The notes beneath the pieces were generated by a model. That model saw nothing but the letters and a program-made list of their open reading frames with translations, was not told where the DNA came from and did not search any database. From the NCBI RefSeq assembly GCF_000372365.1, contig NZ_AQUU01000008.1, positions 1 to 64,000 on the forward strand: a stretch of DNA of 64,000 bases, given 5' to 3'. Positions 39,187-48,254 of the stretch are shown here, one piece after another. Position numbers and translations under genes: made by a program. The stretch's first letter is position 1, and every line of letters starts with the position of its first letter. This DNA is from Aggregatibacter actinomycetemcomitans DSM 8324 (GTDB lineage: Bacteria; Pseudomonadota; Gammaproteobacteria; Enterobacterales; Pasteurellaceae).

Positions 39187-40122
39187 ATGAAAGTTGCTGT
39201 TTTAGGTGCCGCAGGCGGTATCGGTCAAGCATTGGCATTATTACTGAAGTTACAACTGCCGGCAGGTTCCGAATTGTCACTTTATGATATTGCGCCGGTT
39301 ACTCCGGGTGTTGCGGTGGATGTGAGCCACATTCCTACGGCGGTGAAAATTGAAGGCTTTGGCGGTGAAGATCCGACACCTGCGCTTAAAGGCGCGGATG
39401 TGGTGTTAATTTCTGCCGGTGTGGCGCGTAAACCGGGTATGGATCGCTCCGATTTATTCAACATTAATGCAGGTATCGTGCGTAATTTAATCGAAAAAGT
39501 GGCAATAACTTGTCCGAAAGCCTGTATCGGTATCATCACCAACCCGGTCAATACCACAGTTGCTATCGCGGCGGAAGTGTTGAAAAAAGCCGGTGTTTAT
39601 GACAAGCGTAAATTATTCGGCGTGACCACCTTGGATGTGCTTCGTTCCGAAACTTTCGTTTCCGAATTAAAAGGCTTAAATGCTTATCGCACCACCGTGC
39701 CTGTCATCGGCGGACACTCCGGTGTGACTATTCTTCCGTTATTATCTCAAGTGCAATACGTTGAATGGAAAGAGGACGAAATTGAACCGTTAACCAAACG
39801 CATTCAAAATGCCGGCACCGAAGTAGTAAACGCGAAAGCCGGCGGCGGTTCCGCAACCTTATCCATGGCGCAGGCGGCAGCCCGTTTTGCTAATGCTGTA
39901 GTCCGCGGTTTACAAGGTGAAACCGTCGTAGAATGCAGCTATGTGGAAGGCGACGGCAAATACGCCTGCTTCTTCGCACAACCGGTTCGCTTCGGCAAGG
40001 AAGGTGTGGAAGAAATTCTACCAATCGGTAAACTCAGCGCCTTGGAACAACAGGCTTTAGAAACCATGTTACCGACATTGCGTGCAGATATTGAATTAGG
40101 TGAGAAGTTTATTAATCCATAG
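39187..40122 (+). CDS. mdh: Malate dehydrogenase (NAD)
   Basis: Mdh interconverts malate and oxaloacetate. The dinucleotide-binding motif [19 protein letters not shown] is at the very N terminus; substrate-binding Arg residues lie in [25 protein letters not shown] and the catalytic His in [15 protein letters not shown] follow. I choose the ATG at 39187 because TGAGGAG precedes it and because this gives 311 residues as in the family (E. coli 312); the open frame reaches back to 39109 without a ribosome site. Divergent from argR. A strong terminator follows at 40193. Confidence 0.97.
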   Translation: MKVAVLGAAGGIGQALALLLKLQLPAGSELSLYDIAPVTPGVAVDVSHIPTAVKIEGFGGEDPTPALKGADVVLISAGVARKPGMDRSDLFNINAGIVRNLIEKVAITCPKACIGIITNPVNTTVAIAAEVLKKAGVYDKRKLFGVTTLDVLRSETFVSELKGLNAYRTTVPVIGGHSGVTILPLLSQVQYVEWKEDEIEPLTKRIQNAGTEVVNAKAGGGSATLSMAQAAARFANAVVRGLQGETVVECSYVEGDGKYACFFAQPVRFGKEGVEEILPIGKLSALEQQALETMLPTLRADIELGEKFINP

Positions 40123-40192
40123 GCTGACCTTGGGCATAGCATAAAAAGTGCGGTGAATATTTTCTGCGTTTTTATTGCTTTCGTTCCCTATC

Positions 40193-40224
40193 GAGAAAAT
40201 CCCCGCTTGAACGGGGATTTTCTC
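40193..40224. terminator. Strong bidirectional terminator between mdh and the next gene
   Basis: GAGAAAATCCCCG (40193-40205) and CGGGGATTTTCTC (40212-40224) are perfect 13-bp arms with a 6-base loop; the right arm carries the T stretch. It separates mdh (plus) from the minus-strand gene ending at 40278. Confidence 0.9.
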
Positions 40225-40277
40225 TATCTGGGAATACGTAGAATATGAGAAATGGCTAAAATGCACAAGCTACTATT

Positions 40278-41018
40278 TTAGTCAGGTTGTATTAAAGCAT
40301 TATGTGTATTAACCACTCTGACACGACATAAAAAATTAATATTCATTTTATAAAGATAAAAACTGTCATTAGTAGCACGAGTACTTTTCGCTAAGATAAA
40401 AGTGTCACTGTATTTTGCTAATACGTAATAGGCTTTGCCTTCAATTTCTAATGAGTCAAATACTGTTTTGAAATGTGGGCGGGAATATCCGACGATAAAC
40501 GCACATATTACAAAATAACAATAGGTAGCCAACATCACATAAATTTTATTTTTATATAAAAACGCGAGAGTCGTGTTGATAGAAATCGTACCGATGTGCT
40601 TGTGAATATAATTTTTAAACAAAAGAGTAAAGATAAAAGTAATGCCAATATAGAAGATTGCGAAAAGATAATTAACTTTTCCAACTGTCAGGATGTAACC
40701 AAGAATAACCGGAATAAAGAAGACATTACACAGAATATAAGTCCGCAACAGATTCATGCAGTAATCGGTCATGAATGGTCTGGCTTTTTTTAACCCAAAC
40801 AAGCCAACCAAATAAGTTGCCAAGAGGATAATACTTACCCAAATTACATAACCGAAACTACGTGCTACATTACCGGTGCCCACATCTACATACCACCATG
40901 GGAAGCCATAAAAATAAGATTGTCCCCAGCCATAGCCGTAAGCTACTGACCAACCCAAAACGACTAAAAAAGCCATAGAAATCGAAGATGAGATAAGTTT
41001 ACTTAAGGTTTTTAACAT
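40278..41018 (-). CDS. Unrecognised multi-span membrane protein (246 aa)
   Basis: The protein has an N-terminal hydrophobic segment (residues about 10-30, SISMAFLVVLGWSVAYGYGW), then segments at about 50-73, 90-112, 115-135 and 155-175, so about five spans, followed by a soluble C-terminal part of about 70 residues beginning PHFKTVFDSLEIEGKAYYVL. The motif FYGFPWWYVDVGTGN between spans 1 and 2 is striking and aromatic-rich. The start is a plain ATG with AAAGTCTTT upstream, no clear ribosome site. Composition is AT-rich compared with the neighbours mdh and ilvE, hinting at acquisition. I do not recognise a family; the C-terminal soluble domain on a membrane anchor could be a sensor or an immunity-type protein, but nothing shows this. 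Confidence 0.7.
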   Translation of the reverse strand: MLKTLSKLISSSISMAFLVVLGWSVAYGYGWGQSYFYGFPWWYVDVGTGNVARSFGYVIWVSIILLATYLVGLFGLKKARPFMTDYCMNLLRTYILCNVFFIPVILGYILTVGKVNYLFAIFYIGITFIFTLLFKNYIHKHIGTISINTTLAFLYKNKIYVMLATYCYFVICAFIVGYSRPHFKTVFDSLEIEGKAYYVLAKYSDTFILAKSTRATNDSFYLYKMNINFLCRVRVVNTHNALIQPD

Positions 41019-41317
41019 AAAGACTTTAATTTATTGTTGGTAAAATAAGAGTGAAAATCATTTTATGAAAAAATTATCTTAGTTCAAGTTTTACGGGTCT
41101 GTTTGAACAGAATTTATTCACATGTTACCTATTTACTCATTGGGATTTTTTATCAGGAAGCCTATAAAACTCCCAGAATAATAGATAAGGATAAATAAAA
41201 TTTTAGGGTAACTATTTTCTATAAAGTAAGTTGTTGGGTTTGTGAATGCAAAAGCATAAGGAGGATTTTAAATTGATTTTTAATTCGTATGTTATCTAGT
41301 ATGATCAATTTAAACTG
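41019..41317. other. AT-rich spacer without a recognised gene
   Basis: The stretch holds no open frame with a ribosome site and no clear hairpin other than the terminator that follows at 41318. It is AT-rich like the membrane-protein gene beside it. Confidence 0.5.
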
Positions 41318-41368
41318 ACACAAAAGTGCGGTAGAAAAATACCGTGTTTTTCCGCCGCACTTTTGTGT
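41318..41368. terminator. ilvE terminator made of inverted uptake signals
   Basis: ACACAAAAGTGCGG (41318-41331) pairs with CCGCACTTTTGTGT (41355-41368), a 14-bp stem built around two inverted uptake signals. It lies 17 bp beyond the minus-strand ilvE stop. Confidence 0.8.
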
Positions 41369-41385
41369 TCTGTAGTAGCCGGGAA

Positions 41386-42405
41386 TTAATTCACTTTTAC
41401 AATCCAACCTTCCGGCGCTTCCACGTCACCGAATTGGATGCCGGTGAGTTCGTCGTAAAGGCGTTTGGTGACTGGACCCACTTCGGTTTCGGAATAGAAA
41501 ACGTGGAAATCATCGCCGTATTGGATTCCGCCGATTGGGGAGATAACGGCGGCAGTTCCGCAAGCACCGGCTTCGGTAAATTGACCGAGTTCGTTGATAT
41601 ACACATCGCCTTCAATAGTTTCCATACCTAAGCGTTCTTTGGCTAAATAAAGTAGCGAGTATTTGGTGATACTTGGCAAAATAGACGGAGAAAGCGGAGT
41701 GATGAATTTGTTATCGCGGGTAATACCGAAAAAGTTTGCCGCGCCCACTTCTTCAATTTTGGTATGGGTTTTCGGATCAAGATAGATGGCATCGGCGAAT
41801 TTGCGTTCGGCGGCAAGTTCATGCGGTAACAAACTTGCCGCGTAGTTTCCACCCACTTTCACGCCACCGGTACCGTGCGGTGCAGCGCGGTCATAATCGG
41901 TCACCAGGAAATTGGACGGTTTCATGCCGCCTTTGAAATAAGCACCGACCGGGCAGCAGAATACGCAGAAAATATATTCCGGTGCCGGGCGCACGCCGAT
42001 GTTTTCACCCACGCCGATCACGAACGGACGCAAATATAAGGTCGCTCCGGTACCGTAAGGTGCCACCCAGCGTTCATTAGCTTTCACCACTTCTTTACAG
42101 GCGCGGATAAATAATTCGGTAGGCACTTGCGGCATTAATAAACGATCGCAGGTATTTTGCATACGTTTGGCATTTTGGTCGGGGCGAAAAAGGTTAATTG
42201 AACCGTCTTTACAGCGGTAAGCTTTTAAGCCTTCAAAACATTGTTGACCGTAGTGAAGTGCGGTAGATCCTTCGTGAATATGGAGTGTGCTGTCGGTGCT
42301 TAATTCACCGTTGTTCCATTTGCCCTCTTTCCAGCGGGCGATGAAACGATAATCCGTTTTGATATAACTGAAGCCGAGATTTTTCCAATCAAGTAAGTCT
42401 GACAT
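41386..42405 (-). CDS. ilvE: Branched-chain amino acid aminotransferase
   Basis: IlvE transaminates the keto acids of leucine, isoleucine and valine. The 339-residue form is of the longer, eukaryote-like type (as HI1193) rather than the 309-residue E. coli type. [20 protein letters not shown] is the N-terminal substrate loop; the PLP lysine lies in [40 protein letters not shown] is the C-terminal signature. A small hairpin (CCTTATTCCATAAGG at 42452-42466) lies in the leader, but no leader peptide with a run of Leu/Ile/Val codons was seen. Monocistronic. Confidence 0.95.
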   Translation of the reverse strand: MSDLLDWKNLGFSYIKTDYRFIARWKEGKWNNGELSTDSTLHIHEGSTALHYGQQCFEGLKAYRCKDGSINLFRPDQNAKRMQNTCDRLLMPQVPTELFIRACKEVVKANERWVAPYGTGATLYLRPFVIGVGENIGVRPAPEYIFCVFCCPVGAYFKGGMKPSNFLVTDYDRAAPHGTGGVKVGGNYAASLLPHELAAERKFADAIYLDPKTHTKIEEVGAANFFGITRDNKFITPLSPSILPSITKYSLLYLAKERLGMETIEGDVYINELGQFTEAGACGTAAVISPIGGIQYGDDFHVFYSETEVGPVTKRLYDELTGIQFGDVEAPEGWIVKVN

Positions 42406-42582
42406 AGTTTTTCCTTATGTGTATATTGTTATTTAGGTTATTTTTAATCTACCTTATTCCATAAGGATTTAAAATATTTTAATCACAAAAACAAATGAAA
42501 TTTTGGGCGAAGAAGCGAAGCGCACTCGGATTTGTGAGCGGGAGCAGGAAATCGGCAGATAACTATGTTAGAATTCAGCCAT

Positions 42583-42753
42583 AAAAAACACCGCTCTTTT
42601 TAGGGAGCGGTGTCCGGCGAATAAGCCTAATATACAGGAAATAAAATAGTAACTTTTGTTACTTCGTTTGGAACAACCAAACAATATGCAAACACAACAT
42701 CATACTTAATTGGAAACTCTTTAACCAGTAAGAAAGTACCAAACACTAAGTAT
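42583..42753 (-). ncRNA. gcvB: GcvB small regulatory RNA
   Basis: The gene is divergent from gcvA, the position of gcvB in enterics and Pasteurellaceae. On the minus strand it contains the GU-rich segment GATGTTGTGTTTGCATATTG (about 42682-42701), matching the conserved R1 mRNA-binding region of GcvB, an AAAGTTACT-type stem (GTAACAAAAGTTAC, similar to the GTAGCAAAGCTAC stem of E. coli), a TTTCCTGTATATTA stretch like E. coli ACTTCCTGTACATT, and a final hairpin ACACCGCTC/GAGCGGTGT with a T run. A promoter TTGCCC-17 bp-TACAAT fits a start near 42753, giving about 170 nt. GcvB represses amino-acid and peptide transporter mRNAs with Hfq and is activated by GcvA. Confidence 0.82.
42588..42613 (-). 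terminator. gcvB terminator hairpin
   Basis: ACACCGCTC (42588-42596) pairs with GAGCGGTGT (42605-42613), with a run of A on the plus strand at 42583-42588, i.e. a U run at the RNA 3' end. Confidence 0.85.
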
Positions 42754-42759
42754 TGTTGT

Positions 42760-42788
42760 ATTGTATGCAAAATGGAAATATTGGGCAA
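42760..42788 (-). promoter_or_regulatory. gcvB promoter
   Basis: On the minus strand TTGCCC (42783-42788) and TACAAT (42760-42765) are separated by 17 bp. They place the transcription start near 42753, consistent with GcvB length. GcvA sites are expected just upstream, between here and gcvA, but were not identified. Confidence 0.6.
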
Positions 42789-42866
42789 AAGAGATTTTTT
42801 TATTGGATTTATAAAAAAAAATAATCTGATTAACCGCATTTATAAATAAACCATTTAGGAATTATC

Positions 42867-43772
42867 ATGTATAAGCGTTTGCCACCGTTAAACTCGCTTA
42901 AAGCCTTTGAGGCCGCTGCCAGATTTTTAAGTTTTACCAAAGCGGCGGATGAGCTTTTTGTTACCCAAGCGGCGATTAGCCACCAAATTAAACTGCTGGA
43001 AGATTTTTTAGGCGTGGAACTCTTTAAACGAAAAAACCGCGCCCTGGAACTCACGGATTTCGGCAAAGCCTATTATGCCGATATTACGAAAATCCTTTTC
43101 CGTTTAGTGGAAGCCACCGATAAACTGCTTGCTTTAAAAACCGATAAACACTTAACCATCAGTGTGCCGCAAACCTTTGGGATTCAATGGTTAGTGCCGC
43201 GTTTGAGTGATTTTAATAGGCTACATCCCGATATTGAAGTGCGTTTAAAAGGCGTGGATCAGGATGAGGGTTTACTTAGCCAGGATATTGATATTGCCAT
43301 TTATTACGGCAAGGGCAATTGGGATAACTTACAGCTGGATCGTCTGGTGGAGGAGGATTTATTGATTCTTGCTTCGCCGAAATTATTGGCGCAAAAACCG
43401 ATTCATCATCGAGACGATTTAAAACATCATACGCTGCTGCATATTCACGCCCGTGACAATTGGCAACACATGGCGAATTATCTGGAACTGGAAGATTTAA
43501 ATATTCAGCAAGGTCCGATTTTCAGCCACACGTTTATGGCGTTACAGGCGGCGATTCACGAGCAGGGCATTGTGCTTGCCAATCGAATTTTAGCGCAGCA
43601 AGAGCTGGATAACGGCAATTTACAGCCGGTTTTTGACACGAATTTACGCGATCCGAAATCCTTTTATGTCGTCAATCATTTGGATAACAACAAAGATGAA
43701 CGAATCGTCGCGTTCCGTTCCTGGATTATTCAAACTATCAATCAAGAAGAAAATAAACAAGAAAATGAATAA
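42867..43772 (+). CDS. gcvA: LysR-family regulator GcvA
   Basis: GcvA controls the glycine cleavage system and gcvB. The N-terminal HTH reads [40 protein letters not shown] and [19 protein letters not shown]. The substrate-binding part includes [20 protein letters not shown] and [19 protein letters not shown]. Length 301 (E. coli 305). The gcvB RNA gene lies upstream in the other direction. The 3' end overlaps the start of rlmM by 8 bp, as the two genes are also adjacent in E. coli. Confidence 0.95.
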   Translation: MYKRLPPLNSLKAFEAAARFLSFTKAADELFVTQAAISHQIKLLEDFLGVELFKRKNRALELTDFGKAYYADITKILFRLVEATDKLLALKTDKHLTISVPQTFGIQWLVPRLSDFNRLHPDIEVRLKGVDQDEGLLSQDIDIAIYYGKGNWDNLQLDRLVEEDLLILASPKLLAQKPIHHRDDLKHHTLLHIHARDNWQHMANYLELEDLNIQQGPIFSHTFMALQAAIHEQGIVLANRILAQQELDNGNLQPVFDTNLRDPKSFYVVNHLDNNKDERIVAFRSWIIQTINQEENKQENE

Positions 43773-44853
43773 GTTGGCATTATATTGTCGAATGGGCTTT
43801 GAGCGCGAGCTGGCGGCAGAAATCACCGATAAAGCGGCGGAAAAGGGCGTGTTTGGATTTGCCCGCATGGCGGAAAACAGCGGCTATGTGATATTTGAAT
43901 GCTATCAGCCCGGCGATGCCGATTTATTGGCGCGTGAGTTGCCTTTTCAACAGCTGATTTTCGCCCGTCAAATGTTGGTGGTGTCCGATTTATTAACGGA
44001 TTTACCGCAACAGGATCGCATCACGCCGATTGTTCACCAATATCAACAAATTGCCGATACCATTGCGTTGAAAAACAGCAGTGAATTATGGGTGGAAACC
44101 GCCGATACCAACGAAGCAAAGGAATTACTCGGATTTTGTCGCAAATTTACCGTGCCGTTGCGTCAAGCGTTGAAAAAGCAAGGCTGGCTGAATGCCAAAC
44201 CTAATCAAAAGTGCGGTCTGACATTACATCTTTTTTTCTTACGCAATAACGCCTGCTATGTGGGCTATTCCTATAATCACAACCATTCCGCGCATTTGAT
44301 GGGCATTCAGCGCTTAAAATTTCCCGCCGAGGCGCCAAGTCGTTCTACGCTGAAACTGGAAGAGGCGATTTTAACCTTCATTTCGCGCCACCAAGAACCG
44401 GAATTGCTTAATGAGACGATGTATGCCGTGGATCTCGGCGCTTGCCCGGGTGGCTGGACCTATCAATTGGTGAAGCGCGGTTTATTTGTGTATGCGGTGG
44501 ATCACGGCAAAATGGCGGCAAGTCTGCACGAGACGGGGCGCATTGAACATTGTGCGGAAGACGGGTTTAAATTTCAGCCGCCGAAGCGACGTAAAATCGA
44601 TTGGCTGGTGTGCGATATGGTGGAGCAACCGAGCCGAATTGCGGAACTGATGACCAAATGGCTGCTCAACGGCTGGTGCCACAGCATGATTTTCAACCTA
44701 AAACTGCCGATGAAAAAACGCTATGCCCAAGTACAACAATGCCTGCAACTGATTGCGGATAAATTGTCGCAACAAGGCTTAAAATATCGGTTACAGGCAA
44801 AACATTTGTATCATGATCGTGAAGAAATTACCGTTTATCTTCGATTGTTGTAA
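43765..44853 (+). CDS. rlmM: 23S rRNA C2498 2'-O-ribose methyltransferase RlmM
   Basis: RlmM methylates C2498 of 23S rRNA. The start at 43765 ([20 protein letters not shown]) matches the family and gives 362 residues (E. coli 366); the open frame reaches further left within gcvA, but those codons are not family sequence. An N-terminal THUMP-like domain is followed by the SAM-binding motif [20 protein letters not shown] and the catalytic K-D-K-E-type residues in [18 protein letters not shown] and [12 protein letters not shown]. It starts inside the end of gcvA, so translation is probably coupled. Confidence 0.94.
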   Translation: MNKLALYCRMGFERELAAEITDKAAEKGVFGFARMAENSGYVIFECYQPGDADLLARELPFQQLIFARQMLVVSDLLTDLPQQDRITPIVHQYQQIADTIALKNSSELWVETADTNEAKELLGFCRKFTVPLRQALKKQGWLNAKPNQKCGLTLHLFFLRNNACYVGYSYNHNHSAHLMGIQRLKFPAEAPSRSTLKLEEAILTFISRHQEPELLNETMYAVDLGACPGGWTYQLVKRGLFVYAVDHGKMAASLHETGRIEHCAEDGFKFQPPKRRKIDWLVCDMVEQPSRIAELMTKWLLNGWCHSMIFNLKLPMKKRYAQVQQCLQLIADKLSQQGLKYRLQAKHLYHDREEITVYLRLL

Positions 44854-44880
44854 GAGGCGGTAAAATTTTTATTTTTTATA

Positions 44881-44947
44881 CCGCACTTTACACAAATTAC
44901 TTGTAAAATAACCGCCCACAGATGACCTAAAGTGCGGTTGTTTTTTT
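44881..44947 (+). terminator. Uptake-signal inverted pair after rlmM
   Basis: CCGCACTTTA (44881-44890) pairs with TAAAGTGCGG (44928-44937), followed by seven T. The loop of 37 bases is long but holds a smaller hairpin. It lies between rlmM and nrdR. Confidence 0.6.
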
Positions 44948-44969
44948 CAGTGTTTTTATTGGAGGCAAT

Positions 44970-45422
44970 ATGCGTTGTCCTTTTTGTTCAACGGAAGAAA
45001 CCAAAGTCATTGACAGTCGTTTGGTTTCCGATGGTTTTCAGGTGCGTCGGCGCAGAGAGTGCGGTCAGTGTCACGAGCGTTTTACCACCTTTGAAACGGC
45101 GGAATTAATCGTGCCGAAAATTATTAAAAATAACGGTAATCGCGAGCCGTTTAACGAAGACAAATTACGTCGCGGCATTCAGCACGCGCTGGAAAAACGC
45201 CCGGTTAGCTCCGACGACGTGGAAAAGGCAATTAGCCGTATTATTCACCAATTACGCGCCACCGGCGAGCGTGAAGTGCCAAGTAAATTGGTGGGTACGC
45301 TTGTGATGGACGAGTTAAAAAATCTGGATAAAGTGGCGTATATCCGTTTTGCGTCCGTGTATTTGAGCTTTGATAACATTAATGAATTTAGCCAAGAAAT
45401 CGAAAACCTCAAGGATCAATAA
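44970..45422 (+). CDS. nrdR: Transcriptional repressor NrdR
   Basis: NrdR senses dATP/ATP and represses ribonucleotide reductase genes. The zinc ribbon has [15 protein letters not shown] and [12 protein letters not shown] (two CxxC pairs), followed by the ATP-cone ([20 protein letters not shown]). Length 150 (E. coli 149). GGAGG lies 6-7 bases before ATG. Its stop overlaps the ribD start by one base, the nrdR-ribD arrangement common in gamma-proteobacteria. Confidence 0.97.
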   Translation: MRCPFCSTEETKVIDSRLVSDGFQVRRRRECGQCHERFTTFETAELIVPKIIKNNGNREPFNEDKLRRGIQHALEKRPVSSDDVEKAISRIIHQLRATGEREVPSKLVGTLVMDELKNLDKVAYIRFASVYLSFDNINEFSQEIENLKDQ

Positions 45423-46546
45423 TGGACGCACAATTTAGCCCGCAAGATGTCGCTTTTATGCAACTCGCCCTGGATTTAGCCAAACAGGGCGAATTTACCA
45501 CCACACCGAATCCTTCGGTGGGATGCGTGTTGGTAAAAAACGGCAAAATTGTGGGCAAAGGTTTCCATTTTAAAGCGGGCGAACCCCATGCCGAAGTGAT
45601 GGCATTGCGTGAAGCCGGTGAAAATGCCCGTGGCGCCACGGCGTATGTGACCCTTGAGCCCTGTTCCCATTTCGGACGTACACCGCCTTGCGCCAAAGGG
45701 CTGGTGGAAGCCGGCGTAAGTAAGGTGATTGCCGCCATGTGCGATCCGAATCCGCAGGTAGCGGGCAAAGGATTACAGATTTTAGCGGATGCCGGCATTC
45801 AAAGTGCGGTAGGTTTATTAGAAGAAAAAGCGGAACAGCTTAACAAAGGTTTCTTAAAACGGATGCGTACGGGCAAGCCTTTCGTGCAGTTAAAATTGGC
45901 TATGAGCATTGATGGCAAAACCGCCATGGCGAGCGGCGAAAGCAAATGGATCACCGGCGCACAGGCAAGAATGGATGTGCAACAATATCGTGCCAAAGCT
46001 TCGGCGATGTTATCTACCTCACAAACGGTACTGGCGGACGATCCGAGTTTAAATGTGCGTTGGGCTGAATTGCCAAATGAAACACAAGCCCGCTACGTAC
46101 AGGAAAATTTACGCCAGCCGGTACGCGTTATTTTGGATTCCACTCATAAAGTGCGGTCGGATTTTAAGGTGTTTTTAACGGATGCTCCTGTTTGGCTGGC
46201 AGGTGAGGATGACTTTCAACTAACGGGTTTTCCGACGTCAACGGAATATTTAAAATTAGACCGAAGCTATGGCGAAAGCCGTTTACAGGCACTGATGACA
46301 GAATTGGGCAAACGTCAGATCAATACGCTTTGGGTCGAAGCGGGTGCCACCTTAGCCGGCGCGCTAATTGCCGAAAACCTGGTAGATGAATTAATCATCT
46401 ATATGGCGCCAAAACTGTTAGGCGATCACGCCAAAGATTTATGTCATTTGCCCCATTTAACCCGACTCGCCGACGCGCCTTTATGGCAATTGCAATCTTG
46501 TGAACCTACCGGCGACGATCTTAAATTAATTTATATAAGAAAATAA
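45422..46546 (+). CDS. ribD: Riboflavin biosynthesis deaminase/reductase RibD
   Basis: RibD carries out two steps of riboflavin synthesis. The N-terminal cytidine-deaminase-type zinc site is in EPHAEVMALREAGE and LEPCSHFGRTPPCAKGLVEA; the C-terminal reductase domain has KLAMSIDGKTAMASGESKWI and TLWVEAGATLAGALIAENLV. Length 374 (E. coli 367). It starts on the last base of the nrdR stop and ends 8 bp before degS. No ribE/ribH follows here. Confidence 0.96.
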   Translation: MDAQFSPQDVAFMQLALDLAKQGEFTTTPNPSVGCVLVKNGKIVGKGFHFKAGEPHAEVMALREAGENARGATAYVTLEPCSHFGRTPPCAKGLVEAGVSKVIAAMCDPNPQVAGKGLQILADAGIQSAVGLLEEKAEQLNKGFLKRMRTGKPFVQLKLAMSIDGKTAMASGESKWITGAQARMDVQQYRAKASAMLSTSQTVLADDPSLNVRWAELPNETQARYVQENLRQPVRVILDSTHKVRSDFKVFLTDAPVWLAGEDDFQLTGFPTSTEYLKLDRSYGESRLQALMTELGKRQINTLWVEAGATLAGALIAENLVDELIIYMAPKLLGDHAKDLCHLPHLTRLADAPLWQLQSCEPTGDDLKLIYIRK

Positions 46547-46554
46547 GGAACACA

Positions 46555-47583
46555 ATGTTAAAAAAAATCTTACATTCCGCACTCATCGGTTTGGTTACGG
46601 CAGGTGTGATTTTGTTTGTGCTACCGAAAATCACCGGGAAATCCGTGTTACCGGAGCAAGAAATCGCCTCTTATAAAGATGCAGTGCGTATTGCTTCGCC
46701 GGCGGTTGTGAACGTTTATAATCAGGCGTTTACTTCTTCGTCCGCGCAATTGCAGGTGAATAACCTCGGTTCGGGCGTGATCATGTCAAAAGACGGTTAT
46801 ATTCTGACGAACAAACACGTTATTCAAAATGCCGATCAAATTGTAGTAGCGTTGCAAAACGGGCATATTTTTGATGCGGCGCTCATTGGTTCCGATTCTT
46901 TAACGGATTTGGCAGTATTAAAAATTAAAGCGGATAATTTATCCACGATTCCGCAAAATCTCAGCCGTCCGGTGCATGTGGGAGATGTGGCGCTGGCAAT
47001 CGGCAATCCGTATAACCTGGGGCAAAGCGTGTCACAGGGGATTATCAGTGCGGTGGGACGTAGCGCGGTGGGTGAGGCGCTCGGGCGACAAAACTTCATT
47101 CAAACAGACGCCTCTATTAACCGTGGGAATTCCGGTGGCGCGTTGATTAATTCCGCCGGCGAACTGGTGGGCATCAGCACGTTGAGTATCGGTAAAACCT
47201 CCAATGAAATTGCCGAAGGTCTTAATTTTGCCATTCCTATTGACTTGGCAAATGATGTGATGAAAAAAATTATTCGTGACGGACGAGTGATTCGCGGCTA
47301 TTTCGGCGTGCAAACGGATATTTTGTTTAGCAACGGACAAGGTTCTTCCGAACGCGGGATTTTAATTACCGGCGTCATTGAAAACAGCCCGGCGGCGAAA
47401 GCCGGATTACAAGCCGGCGATATTATTTTGAAAATCAATAAGGTAGAGGCCCATTCACCGACAGAAATGATGAAACTGATTGCCGATGTGCGCCCGAATA
47501 CGAAAGTTGAAGTGGAAATATCCCGCTTAGGTAAAACTTATAAACTCCCGGTAATTATTGAAGAATATACATTTAATCAATAG
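46555..47583 (+). CDS. degS: Membrane-anchored serine endoprotease DegS
   Basis: DegS senses misfolded outer-membrane proteins and starts the cleavage of RseA to free sigma E. One N-terminal anchor (ILHSALIGLVTAGVILFVLP) is followed by the trypsin-like domain, with catalytic His in LTNKHVIQNAD, Asp in SLTDLAVLKIK and Ser in NRGNSGGALINSAGEL. A single PDZ domain (GILITGVIENSPAAKAGLQA) distinguishes it from DegP/DegQ. Length 342 (E. coli 355). It is part of a nrdR-ribD-degS-yfbR run with short spacers. Confidence 0.94.
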   Translation: MLKKILHSALIGLVTAGVILFVLPKITGKSVLPEQEIASYKDAVRIASPAVVNVYNQAFTSSSAQLQVNNLGSGVIMSKDGYILTNKHVIQNADQIVVALQNGHIFDAALIGSDSLTDLAVLKIKADNLSTIPQNLSRPVHVGDVALAIGNPYNLGQSVSQGIISAVGRSAVGEALGRQNFIQTDASINRGNSGGALINSAGELVGISTLSIGKTSNEIAEGLNFAIPIDLANDVMKKIIRDGRVIRGYFGVQTDILFSNGQGSSERGILITGVIENSPAAKAGLQAGDIILKINKVEAHSPTEMMKLIADVRPNTKVEVEISRLGKTYKLPVIIEEYTFNQ

Positions 47584-47591
47584 GTTGTTAA

Positions 47592-48188
47592 ATGGATCGA
47601 ATAAAAACCAGCCATTTTTTTGCCTGTTTGGATCGCTTGAGATTGATTCAGCGCTGGTCGCTTATGCGTAATATTGAACGGGAAAATCTGGCGGAACATA
47701 GCTTACAGGTGGCATTTGTCGGGCACGCCTTAGCCTTAATTAAAAATCGTTTTTACGGTGCACAACTGAATGCAGAGCGCATTGCGGTGATGGCGATGTA
47801 TCACGACACATCGGAAATTTTTACCGGCGATCTGCCGACACCGATCAAATATTTCAATGAAGAGATTACCCATGCTTACAAACAAATTGAGACCGCTGCC
47901 GAGTTGCATTTGATCAGTTTGTTGCCGGAAGAATTGCAGGCAGATTTTTTACCCTATCTGGATAGTCACTATTTTTCGGATGATGAAAAACATATTGTGA
48001 AACAGGCAGATTTAATCTGTGCTTATATCAAGGTGAAATTTGAACTGGGAAATGGTAATCAGGAATTTAGATCGGCAAAAGTGCGGTTAGAAAATCTGAT
48101 GGATCAGTGGCGAAGCCCGGAAATGGATTATTTTTTACAGGTGTTTGTGCCGAGTTTTGGTAAGTCTATTGATGAAATTACCTTGTAA
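47592..48188 (+). CDS. yfbR: 5'-deoxynucleotidase YfbR
   Basis: YfbR dephosphorylates deoxyribonucleoside 5'-monophosphates. The HD-domain metal site is made by [16 protein letters not shown] and [19 protein letters not shown], with a later Asp in [15 protein letters not shown]. Length 198 (E. coli 199). It starts 8 bp after degS. A bidirectional terminator follows at 48201. No irregularity seen. Confidence 0.95.
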   Translation: MDRIKTSHFFACLDRLRLIQRWSLMRNIERENLAEHSLQVAFVGHALALIKNRFYGAQLNAERIAVMAMYHDTSEIFTGDLPTPIKYFNEEITHAYKQIETAAELHLISLLPEELQADFLPYLDSHYFSDDEKHIVKQADLICAYIKVKFELGNGNQEFRSAKVRLENLMDQWRSPEMDYFLQVFVPSFGKSIDEITL

Positions 48189-48200
48189 GTTAAATTTATA

Positions 48201-48237
48201 AAAAATCTCCTGCGGTGAAAACGGCAGGAAATTTTTT
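48201..48237. terminator. Bidirectional terminator between yfbR and the SLC13 transporter
   Basis: AAAAAT-TCCTGC (48201-48213, one bulge) pairs with GCAGGA-ATTTTTT (48224-48237). It lies between convergent stops at 48188 and 48255. Confidence 0.8.
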
Positions 48238-48254
48238 ATCATCGAGAAATGATG

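Noticed and set aside
42627-42839. Open frame of 70 codons upstream of gcvA on the minus strand
   Set aside because: It coincides with the gcvB small RNA gene and its promoter; the peptide has no family resemblance.
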